NCBI RefSeq assembly: GCF_030272615.1
Contig: NC_081413.1
Span: forward strand, 552,883,136 to 552,947,135
Origin: Cryptomeria japonica
Taxonomy: Eukaryota > Streptophyta > Pinopsida > Cupressales > Cupressaceae
Length of the DNA: 64,000 nt
Direction of reading: 5' to 3'
Position numbers and translations under genes: made by a program. Positions 55,007 through 64,000 of the stretch are shown piece by piece. The notes under the pieces were generated by a model. The model searched no databases and had not been told where the DNA came from. It was given only the letters and a program-made list of their open reading frames with translations. How positions within the stretch are numbered: the stretch's first letter is position 1; each line of letters begins with the position of its first letter.

Positions 55007-58000
55007 GAGAACAATCTAGATCATGCAGTAATAAACACAACACAATCAACACAATATGGAGGCAATACAGAATTAGATTTATTAAATCAAAGAAATTGAT
55101 TACAAACTGCAGGCAACATGCAGACTACAACATTCGGCTCACAAGATTGAGTACAAAACATGCATGTTATGCAACATCCAGCTCAACCAAGAATGCAAGA
55201 CAACTCTAAAACTCCTGTTCCTTAGATCTATCTTTTATGTTCTCAAAACCTCTTACTAAATGCTTAATTACATTGATTTATATGATCAAGGAAGATCTGT
55301 GTTGACCCAAGATGAAATAAATGCCGATGAACAAGATGAAATGTGTAAAACAACAAGGTTGGCATCTGCCAAAGATATCCCTCTAGAAAAATCCAAAGGA
55401 TGAAGTGCGGACCTAGTGGAAGATCGGCGACATACCAAGGAATGTTGGAAACAACTTACTGAAGCACCAAAAGATACATAAGAGATCCGCAAGATTTGCC
55501 AATATCAAATAGGTCCAAGCAATTCTGGTGTTCTAAGCCAGAAAATTGTCTCAGATTTCAAAAGTGATAACTTGTCGAGAAAAGATCCAAATATCCCATA
55601 GACCAAGGATAAGGTAGATGAACATTTCCACGATCGAAATCCAACTCTGCAAGATCCAATGAGAAAATTCAAAGAAACACAAAATGAAATGTTGAACTGC
55701 AAAATAGGAACAAACTAAAAAGAAAATGTTTTTGGTTGATGCAATATTGCCAAGAACAAGGGATGCTCCTACATCAAAAATTTGGGGTTGATTGAAAAGT
55801 GAGTCCCTCACTTTGTTGGGGCTAAAGGAAAACAAAGACGGTCCACCTCATCCTGAGAAATCCATGATGAATCTTCAACTAGTCTTCCTTTCTACAAGAC
55901 AAAATGATTGATAATGACCAAAGATTGAAAGTCATGATGATCTCAACAAGAACTAATTAAAAATACGAGAAATGCAATTTAAAGAGGAAGAAAGCATAGA
56001 AGAATGAAAAAGTGTCAACAAATGATAAAGATCATGTTCACGACATAGAATAAATGTCAATTGATGCGAAAACCCTAAAATAAGGTCGCATAGACATGTT
56101 AGAGTATGGCATCACAAGAATTGACCATTTTTAGATGCCTGTAGTGTGGAAAACTTTTGGAATGTCCATGCAAATGCAATTGGCGATTATAAGGCCAAAT
56201 TATTGTCAACTACCCCATTTCATGCCCAATATTTATTCTTTTCAAATCCTATTTACTCCTATATTAACCAAATCATTTAAGGATAGATTCAATGAGTTTA
56301 ACAATCTACTAAGGTAACATTAAAAGAATTGTGGAATGAGTGCAAGCATACTCGATCTCTATAGCCACCATCTTCAATCGAGATCTCCTTTTGAGGTAAG
56401 ATTCCCTCCAAAGCGAGATCATCGCTAGCAATTATTTATCAAGAACATCTTCCCACATATAATAATGACTCATGTAGCTAAAATAATGTGACCTATGTGT
56501 CTATGCAGATTGATTCTTCCTCTCCTTTCCTTTGTTGTTCTTTTCCTACCCACTTTAGAGAGGTTGATTTCTCATTACTTCATGTTTGGGTTAATCTTAA
56601 ACCATGCACACTAAGCAACATATTAAGTCTATAGAATGTCAGTCAATTCTGAGTTTTTAATACTTTTAAGCCTAGAAGTCAAAGCTTAGTGTGTGTGATT
56701 TAAGTCATCCAGATGTTTTGTGCATGAAGAGATGGTAAGAAAAGGCCAAGCATTCCCAATTGTCTTGCTTGGGTGTCCCTTGAATCAAATATCTTCATTT
56801 TTCCCCTTCCAGGTGCAGAGCCCCCCTCTCTTTGTAATCAACCATTTTTTTAACTAATGAAACTCTTTGTTTGCTCTATTCTCTTGGCACAAACATAGTG
56901 ACTTGAGCATGCAATCTAGTTTCTCTTGTGCATCTTTAAGAGAAAGAGTGATGTTTTGAACTAAGAGACTCCCCTCAATGCTTCCACTTACGTGGCCAAA
57001 GATAGTTGTTTTCCTAACTACCCAAACTCATGCAACAAGGGAAAAACATTAAATAAATAAATAGAAATTATGTACTAGTTCGACTCTTCTACCCATGATA
57101 AATGTCCCCTTGTAAGGCATGTAGCCTCCATGATCCCAATTTTTCACATGTGTAAATTCAACAAAATTCTCAACAAGCAACTTGTTTTTCAAAATTAGGT
57201 CTAAATATTAGTCTCTACTACCTAAGTGACCTGTATAAGAAATCATTTAGTATTTTCTTATCATCTTATCCATTTGGGGTTTGACATTTAATATTTTTAA
57301 ATAATAGATCAATTCAAGACTAAAATGGCCATAAATAATTTAAAAAATATGAAATTAAATAACTTTATTAATTAATAAAAATATGGGTTGAGATAGCATC
57401 ACTATGTTGTCGCAAACCTCAAAACATAGATGCAAATATTCTAGGTTGTCTAGACAACAACTTAACCTTCCATACATTCAATGCAAAGCACAAGAAATAC
57501 CAAAGAGATCAAAAACTAATGTGCAGAGCATATACAAACATCATATGAGGGTCAAAATGCTCTTTTAATATTCTTCACAGTATCATGAATAAATGAGTTG
57601 GCACAAGAAAAACTATATTGAACTCAATAGCATAGTTAAGTTCTAGGAAACGAATCTTGAGATTTAAGAAGTAATCTCATACTTGTGATACACCTAAACA
57701 TTTGAGACTTAAGAAGAAGTAGAGTTAAAAAAATATGGTCAATTCTCCAAAACTGCAAGAGAAAATATTGGATTGTAGAGAAGTGTGAAACATTTATCTA
57801 ACCCATCCTGATAAGCAACAACACTATCTTTAATTTGCATGCCCTCGAAATAATTGTGTTGACTTTTGTGACCTAAAATGGGAAACATGCAAACAACGCA
57901 TGCACCTCTATCTTACTTCCATTATGCAAGACCATATCTTCAAAGGAACAGAAATGAGATACAATATTTTGAGCCAAAGACACCACAAATTGGCACAAGA

Positions 58001-59212
58001 TACTTGAGTTGTTTCATTGCAATATTCTATCAACTAGGGAATATTTGACATCCAACCATGAACCACATTTTGACATTATTAGCATATTTGACATCCAACA
58101 TATTATTTTGACATCCAACTATGAATTACATATCAACACTTTTGACATCCAACCATGAATAACATATCAACACACTTAACATCCAACCATGAACATCAAG
58201 GGTAAAGATATTACAACTCTTCAATTCAACTCTACACTGTCCTCTTAGATATAATAATCTTATGCAGATTTTTCCCCTTTATAAAAAAACCTCCCCTTTT
58301 GGGCATCCAAACAAGTACATTCGAATGTTATCATACATTGACATCAATGACAACACACTTATAACACCACAAAACTCCAAATATGCAACAACCACAACAT
58401 GCAACACATTGTTCCATATGGGTCAAGACATAAATGACAACATATTGCTCCATATCTGCAACATTAAGTAGGGGAAAGTTGTTTTGAATTTAAAAATGTG
58501 ATAGCACCCTTATAGACTTAAAATGACATTGACGAAAGGAGGTTCTTAAAATAAGGGCCCAAAGAGGAACGTGTTGAATTTTTAAAAAGTAAAATATGAC
58601 TCATTTTCTTGAATTGCGAATTAATTCAATGTAAGAATAGATCCCAAAATACTTAGAGAAATGGGAAAATAAAAATTGCTAAGAGTGTGAGATTAGACTC
58701 ATAATAAAATGAGTACGCTTGAGTATGCTACATTTATCCCCCACTTTAGTGGGAGTATGAACTTACACTCATACTTACAGTAAAGTAGAAATGAAGAAAG
58801 AGCATCTGAGAACATCTAAGAGCAAGACAAGCTATGGATAGGATATCGCTAAGTTTGAGGGATGATCAAGCCCTCAATCATAGGATCATATTAATCAATG
58901 CAAATAACCTTTAAATATACACAAAGAAAACAACATTAGTACTAAATCAAACAAAAGACCTTTCCAAGTCAACTAGTTGAAGACACCTTGACGTCAAAAT
59001 GTCTCAACTGCTAATTCTCAATGTGTTATTGCAAGAGTACAAGTGGACTTATAGAAATAAAAAGGATGTACACCAATTGAATAGAAAAGAAGATATATGG
59101 CATCTAGGTCTACCAAGGAACTATTTGCTATGAACCATATGAGAAGAGAGAAAGAGAAGAGATATGACTTCTTGGTCTAGCAAGAAATCGCTTACTACAA
59201 GTCATGTTAGAA
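55007..59212. other. Unassigned intergenic DNA
   Basis: No protein family, terminal repeat pair or RNA gene was recognised. The part from 55,010 to 56,100 has the A-rich, AAGATG/GATGAA-rich style of a retrotransposon LTR or untranslated leader, but I could not find boundaries. Short frames (for example 55,551-55,835 on the minus strand) look random. Confidence 0.45.
58040..58195. repeat. Short minisatellite TTGACATCCAACCATGAA
   Basis: Four to five loose units of 35-40 bp, each with GACATCCAACCATGAA and often ACATATCAACAC. Confidence 0.8.
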
Positions 59213-59245
59213 AAGGGTTAGTGCAGGATCAAGGGGGGCCAAAAA
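59213..59245 (+). repeat. Terminal inverted repeat of the second copy
   Basis: Nearly identical to the reverse complement of 44,734-44,764. The base before it is A, which fixes the element start at GGG. Confidence 0.85.
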
Positions 59246-59394
59246 AGTGGCGATGTGAAAAAAATAGCCTACTTCACTCGCCTAAAAATGCAAAAATCCG
59301 TGTTGACTTTTTGCTTGGCCTAGGTGTTAGTACACCTTGGCCTAGTAATTACCTATGCAAATTGGATATCTGATTTTTATTTGTAATTTTAATT

Positions 59395-59965
59395 TAAAAA
59401 ATATATTATATGTTGCATATTATATAATATATAATATATTATTATATTATATAATATATAATATATTATTATATTATATAATATATATAATGTAATAATA
59501 TATTATATAATATAATACGTATTATATATATATTATTATATTATATTATAATATAATAATATATTATATAATACGTATTATATAATACAATATTATATTA
59601 TATATAATATAATATAATATAATACAATACGTATTATATAATATAATAATATATTATTATATTATATTATATTATAATATAATAATATATTATTATATTA
59701 TATTATATTATATTATATTATATTATATTATATTATATTATATTATATTATAATAATATATTATATAATACAATATTATATTATATTATATTATATTATA
59801 TTATATTATATTATATTATATTATATTATATATAATATAATATCATATTATATTATATTATATATTATAATATCATATTATATTATATTATATATTATAA
59901 TATCATATTATATTATATTATATATTATAATATATAATATAATACAATACGTATTATATAATATA
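59395..59965. repeat. AT block with ATTAT-type repeats
   Basis: Pure A+T. It includes more than ten head-to-tail TTATA units and three repeats of TATTATAATATCATATTA (59,830-59,925). It matches the AT blocks on both sides of the insertion in the first copy. Confidence 0.9.
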
Positions 59966-59979
59966 TAATACGACAGTGA

Positions 59980-60011
59980 CAGCCCGTGAGTCATTTTTAA
60001 CTCACGGGCTG
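59980..60011. repeat. Conserved hairpin upstream of the accessory gene, copy 2
   Basis: CAGCCCGTGAGT, an 8-base loop, ACTCACGGGCTG: a perfect 12-bp stem at the place that matches 37,428-37,459 in the first copy. Confidence 0.85.
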
Positions 60012-60264
60012 CGCGATTTCATCAAAATCTGATATCCGATGCACCTGATATACAGTGTTTTGGCAAAAAATTGCTAAAAAATAGATTGAGAGGTAAGAAT
60101 TTTATCGTTTTCAATCATTTTCATTCATTTTTTGTATTTTTTGTTAATGTTTATTTGATTTTTCATTGAAAATGTGGTTTTTTTCATGAAAACTAGGTTT
60201 TTCTAAAGCAAATACCTAATTGTTTAAATTTGTTAACTAAATTTAATTGTTTACATTCAATTAG

Positions 60265-62137
60265 GTTAAAAATTGGGGATAACAATGAAAACACTAACCA
60301 ACCACAACTGCAACAACCAAACCCTCATTTGCTAAACCCCCCCTCAATTCAGGATTTGATTGCACAAAATTTGAATGAATTGAGGGGGATTGCAAAAGTA
60401 TATTGTAGGATCCCTCGTCTAAACCCAATGTTTGATCCTCTCATGTTGATCATAAAAAGTATGGAAACCATGACTGAGGAGCACAATGCCACCCTTTTGT
60501 GGCGAGATTCTATGAGGGAAAAATATGCAAATGGCTTGTCGTATAAGGATATCAAGGATCTCAAGATATCCAAAGCCGAAATCGCCTCATTGTTTGTCAA
60601 TCCCCGTACTGATCAGCCCGTAGATCCCAAAAAAACAAAACTTTCTATTAAACTTTTGGGATTGTTGGTGGATGGTTTTCAACAAACCACCCAACAACAA
60701 TCTTGATATCCCCTTCTATTTCATAAAAAAATTGTATGTTGAGTTTGTTTTACACAAACATGTGAACTACTTTGACATCCAACCTTTCCAGGGTGTAGGT
60801 TTAGGTATGCCCCAAAATAGACCTGGGGCAGTCAAAGTAGTCCAGGGCCCATATGTTCCCCCTCCTCCTATTGATCCCCCACCTGCAGTGCAGCATCCTG
60901 ATATCATTTGTGAGGCAGCTTCACGGACCATATCGGCTATTCACTCTTTGAGTAGCCTTTTGGTTTCTCAGGATGGGTCAGTAGCTCAGCCTACTTTTGA
61001 TGGTAGCAATGCATCCAGTGGTGTTGACATGTCATCCTCGGCTCCACACATATGTGTACCCCATAGTTGTGTCATGTGTGGGCATGTATGCTTGGCTCCA
61101 GTTGGACAACCCATTGATCCTCCTGCAGATAGTGCAGATTATGGGGTGCATGAGATACATGATGCACCAGATGTTATGACACAGACTGGAGGATACCCTG
61201 GGGAGTCCTCACATGCTAAAGGCAAGGAGGCACCGTCATCATACATTTATGATGTAGTGGTAAGATTTGTATTTTCACAGTTCATGTTATAATTTAAATG
61301 AATATTTATAATCTAGATAATATTAAGTACTAATTTTTATTTACATGGTCTATTTAACAGTTGATGACTGAGGAGGAGTTGAGACAGATTCAGGAGGGCA
61401 CCTTGTCAACCATTTCATTTGGCCTTGATAGCTTGACGGTACATATATTATTGCACATGCTCATCAATTATATTGCTATTAATTAGATTATGTAGTAACT
61501 TGCATGTATATCTTATTTTACTCTTGTAGGGCACAAGCAACACGAGTGCGGGGTAGTGTGATTTAGGATATGGTAGTGCAGTTGGAGACAAGGGAAAGGT
61601 AATTGAATGCAAATATGATTGAATGAATAGTTTAAATAACTTATAGTGATTATACATGTCTAGACATAGATTGATAGTTTCATATACTTGTTGTGCATAT
61701 ATACAGAGAATTCTTGGCTTCACATCCTTGATGACTACACCTAGTATACCTGAAGAAGAAGAAGAGATGCCTCGAGTAGATGTGTGTTTATATTATTTTT
61801 TGATTAGTAGATATAATTTTTTATTATCAGTGACAATTATATGCTAACTTGTATCAATGTCATGTTTCTGAACATATGTAGGCTGTGTATGAAAATATTC
61901 AAAACATACCTCCTCTACCGAAGACATACATCAAGAGTCCTACAAAGCTGAAGAGAAAATGTGGAGATGAGGTAAACATGAATAGTTCAATTATAGTTCA
62001 TTTTTAGGTTAACTTTTCAAATGTGAATTATATAATATAACTAATATTAATCGTGGTTTGTTTTTCTTGTGCAGGATCCTTCAGAGCCGAGCAGTGCGGC
62101 AAAGAGGATCAATTTTGATGATCCATCAGCAGCTTAG
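60265..62137 (+). pseudogene. Six-exon accessory gene of the DNA transposon, copy 2
   Basis: Same gene as 35,244-37,173. Exons: 60,265-61,259, 61,361-61,438, 61,530-61,598, 61,707-61,781, 61,882-61,971 and 62,075-62,137 (stop TAG). All introns keep GT...AG, and all exons after the first have lengths divisible by three; exon 4 is two codons shorter than in copy 1. Exon 1 begins after TTCAATTAG and is in frame with a possible upstream exon ending GAGAG-GTAAGA at about 60,090. Breaks differ from copy 1: a deletion of about 29 bp near 60,655 shifts the frame and removes the Trp-rich patch, and exon 3 has a TAG. Exon 2, stopped in copy 1, is open here (Gln). Confidence 0.75.
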
Positions 62138-62399
62138 GATGTTATAGATAGTTTTGGGATGCTTACATGTCTAGTTGGCATGTATATTTTGTATATGGAC
62201 ATACAACGTATTTAGACATACATTTTGTTTCAGTTGGTGTTTATGCCATATTTATGTATGGACATACATTGGTAATCATTTGACATTTTTATATATATAG
62301 AAGTTGATATTCGATCATATAAATTGTTGCTCATATGTGCGTGGTGTTATCATGGAAATCTTTAATCTTCATTCCAATAATTAACAATGGTTAATAATG
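62138..62399 (+). other. 3' flank of the accessory gene, copy 2
   Basis: Matches 34,966-35,243 in reverse orientation; no further gene. Confidence 0.5.
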
Positions 62400-62632
62400 T
62401 CTATTTAATGAACAATACAATTCATTTCATTTCATCGTAAGTGTTGTTTTTATAATGAACAATACAATTCATGAACAATACAATTCATTTAATGAACAAT
62501 ACAATACAATTCATGATAAATACAATTCATTTAATGAACAATACAATACAATTCATGATAAATACAATTCATTTAATGAACAATACAATACAATTCATTT
62601 AATGAACAATACTTCATACAATTCATTATTAC
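62400..62632. repeat. AATGAACAATACAATTCATTT minisatellite
   Basis: Reverse-complement counterpart of 34,728-34,965, about nine units, with an extra GATAAATACAATTCATTT variant. Confidence 0.85.
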
Positions 62633-64000
62633 CCTATGCATGGTCCTATTTTACCCCCCACCTCAGTCGAACGCTCAAGGTTTTATTAGGGCAGTAACTT
62701 TTCGGTTGGCGAAAAAATCGTTAGTCTCACTCAATGGAATGTTGTCACGTGGCCAATTTCTCGTTCTGCTCGTCGTGATGACGAATTGTCAGCTCTAACA
62801 TGTCCAGTTAGGCATTATTACCCTATGCATGCTCCTATTCCCCCCCCCCCCCACTCGATCGAACGCTCAGGGTCATACCCTACTGGCGTCGTCCCTTGAG
62901 CACCCTAAGTGCTCAAAATTGTCAAACTTTGACAGGCCCTAACTCAGAATCCATGACACTTGCAAACAATTCGTTTGAACCTACGGGGCCACGAGAGGGT
63001 TCCTTACAAAAGCTTATCTCGATTTTTCAAGTTGCCCTACAGTTTTATTAGGGCAGCAATTTTTCTGTTGGCAAAAAAATCATCAGTCTCACTCAATCGA
63101 ATGTTGTCGCGTGGCCGATTTCTTGTTCTGCTCATCGCGAAGATGAACCGTCAGCTCCGACATGTTCAGTTAGGCATTATTACCCTACGCATGCTCCTAT
63201 TTTTCCCCCCCACTTGATCGAACGCTCAGGGTCATACCCTACCGACATCGTCCCTTGACCGCCCTAAGTGCTCAAAATTATCAAACTTTGAGAGGCCCTA
63301 ACTCGGAATCTATGGCACCTACAAACAATTTGTTTGAACCGAAGGAGCCATGAGAGTGGTCCCTACAAAAGCCTATCTTGGTTTTTCAAGTTGCCCTACG
63401 GTTTTTTTAGGGCAGCAATTTTTCTGTTGGCGAAAAAATCATCAGTCTCACTCAATCGAATGTTGTCGCATGGCCGATTTCTTGTTCTTCTCGTCACAAT
63501 GATGAACCATCAGCTCTGAAATGTCCAGTTAGGCATTATTACCCTACGCATTCTCCTATTTTGCCCCCCCACTCGACCGAACGCTCGGGGTCATACCCTA
63601 CCGGCGTCATCCCTTGAGCGCCCTAAGTGCTCAAAATTGTCAAACTTTAACAGGCCCTAACTCAGAATCTGTGGCACCTGCGAACAATCCATTTGAACCT
63701 ACGGGGCCACGAGAGGGGTCCCCACAAAATCCTATCTCGGTTTTTCAAGTTGCCCTACGGTTTTATGAGGGCGGCAATTTTGTTGTTGGCAAAAAAATCG
63801 TCAGTCTCACTCAATGGAATGTTGTCGCGTGGCCGATTTCTCATTCTGCTCGTCACAATGATGAACCTTTGGCTCTGACATGTCCAGTTAGGCATTATTA
63901 CCCTACGCATGCTCTTATTTTGCCCCCCCACTCGATCAAACGCTCGGGGTCATACCCTATCAGCGTCGTCCCTTGAGCACCCTAAGTGCTCAAAATTGTC
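62633..64000. repeat. 359-bp repeat array of the second copy (cut by the window end)
   Basis: The marker CCCTAAGTGC occurs at 62,903, 63,262, 63,621 and 63,980, exactly 359 bp apart each time. The first unit is the same shortened unit that ends array 2 of the first copy. Confidence 0.95.

Larger units (their letters stand above)
59213..64000 (+). mobile_element. Second copy of the large DNA transposon, partial (continues beyond the window)
   Basis: Begins GGGTTAGTGCAGGATCAAGG and matches the reversed right end of the first copy through the terminal region, AT block, hairpin, six-exon gene, ATTCATTAAATGAAT minisatellite and 359-bp array, in the same order. The first copy's 6.7-kb insertion is absent. 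The other end and target duplication lie outside the window. Confidence 0.88.

Overview
This window looks like nuclear DNA of a land plant with a large, repeat-rich genome. I infer a gymnosperm-like genome from the density of nested LTR retrotransposons, a chromodomain Ty3/gypsy element, a Ty1/copia element primed by initiator tRNA-Met, conifer-style C-terminal leucine-rich repeats of a TIR-NBS-LRR type resistance gene, and a chloroplast ndhK fragment. The species is not established. I found no gene that is certainly intact: almost everything is a mobile element, an element remnant, or a decayed gene fragment.

Layout. 1-7,750: AT-rich flank of a resistance-gene copy split by a LINE 3' fragment, a 1.6-kb LTR on the minus strand, unassigned DNA, then a decayed LRR gene that ends in a 600-bp TG/CA/TATG microsatellite. 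7,748-15,545: 3' part of a minus-strand chromovirus (protease remnant to chromodomain) with an inferred 4.7-kb LTR. 15,545-17,736: AT-rich DNA, a TG microsatellite and an unrecognised decayed coding region. 17,737-44,809: a small non-autonomous LTR element whose 3' LTR was split by a 24,376-bp DNA transposon (20,389-44,764) flanked by the 4-bp duplication CTAT. 44,810-49,112: LTR-like and LINE-tail debris and a second LRR pseudogene. 49,113-54,090: a complete but inactivated copia element. 54,091-59,212: a piece of an unrecognised minus-strand gene and unassigned DNA. 59,213-64,000: the first 4.8 kb of a second copy of the DNA transposon, running off the window.

The main discovery candidate is the large DNA transposon. 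It has about 30-bp imperfect terminal inverted repeats and a 4-bp target duplication. It carries a decayed DDE-type transposase gene near the left end. Near the right end is a second, oppositely oriented gene with six inferred exons, all joined in phase 0, whose splice sites are conserved in both copies. It also contains satellite-like arrays (359-bp units, and a dyad minisatellite built on GACACCATATGACC), a recurrent 16-bp palindrome around GGATATCC, and a conserved hairpin. It later received a solo LTR with a perfect 5-bp duplication and a 6.7-kb insertion containing a long unknown coding region and plastid DNA.

A second theme is that four unrelated LTR elements in this window each carry their own GC-rich palindromic minisatellite. 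All family assignments come from reading motifs by eye; no database search was run.
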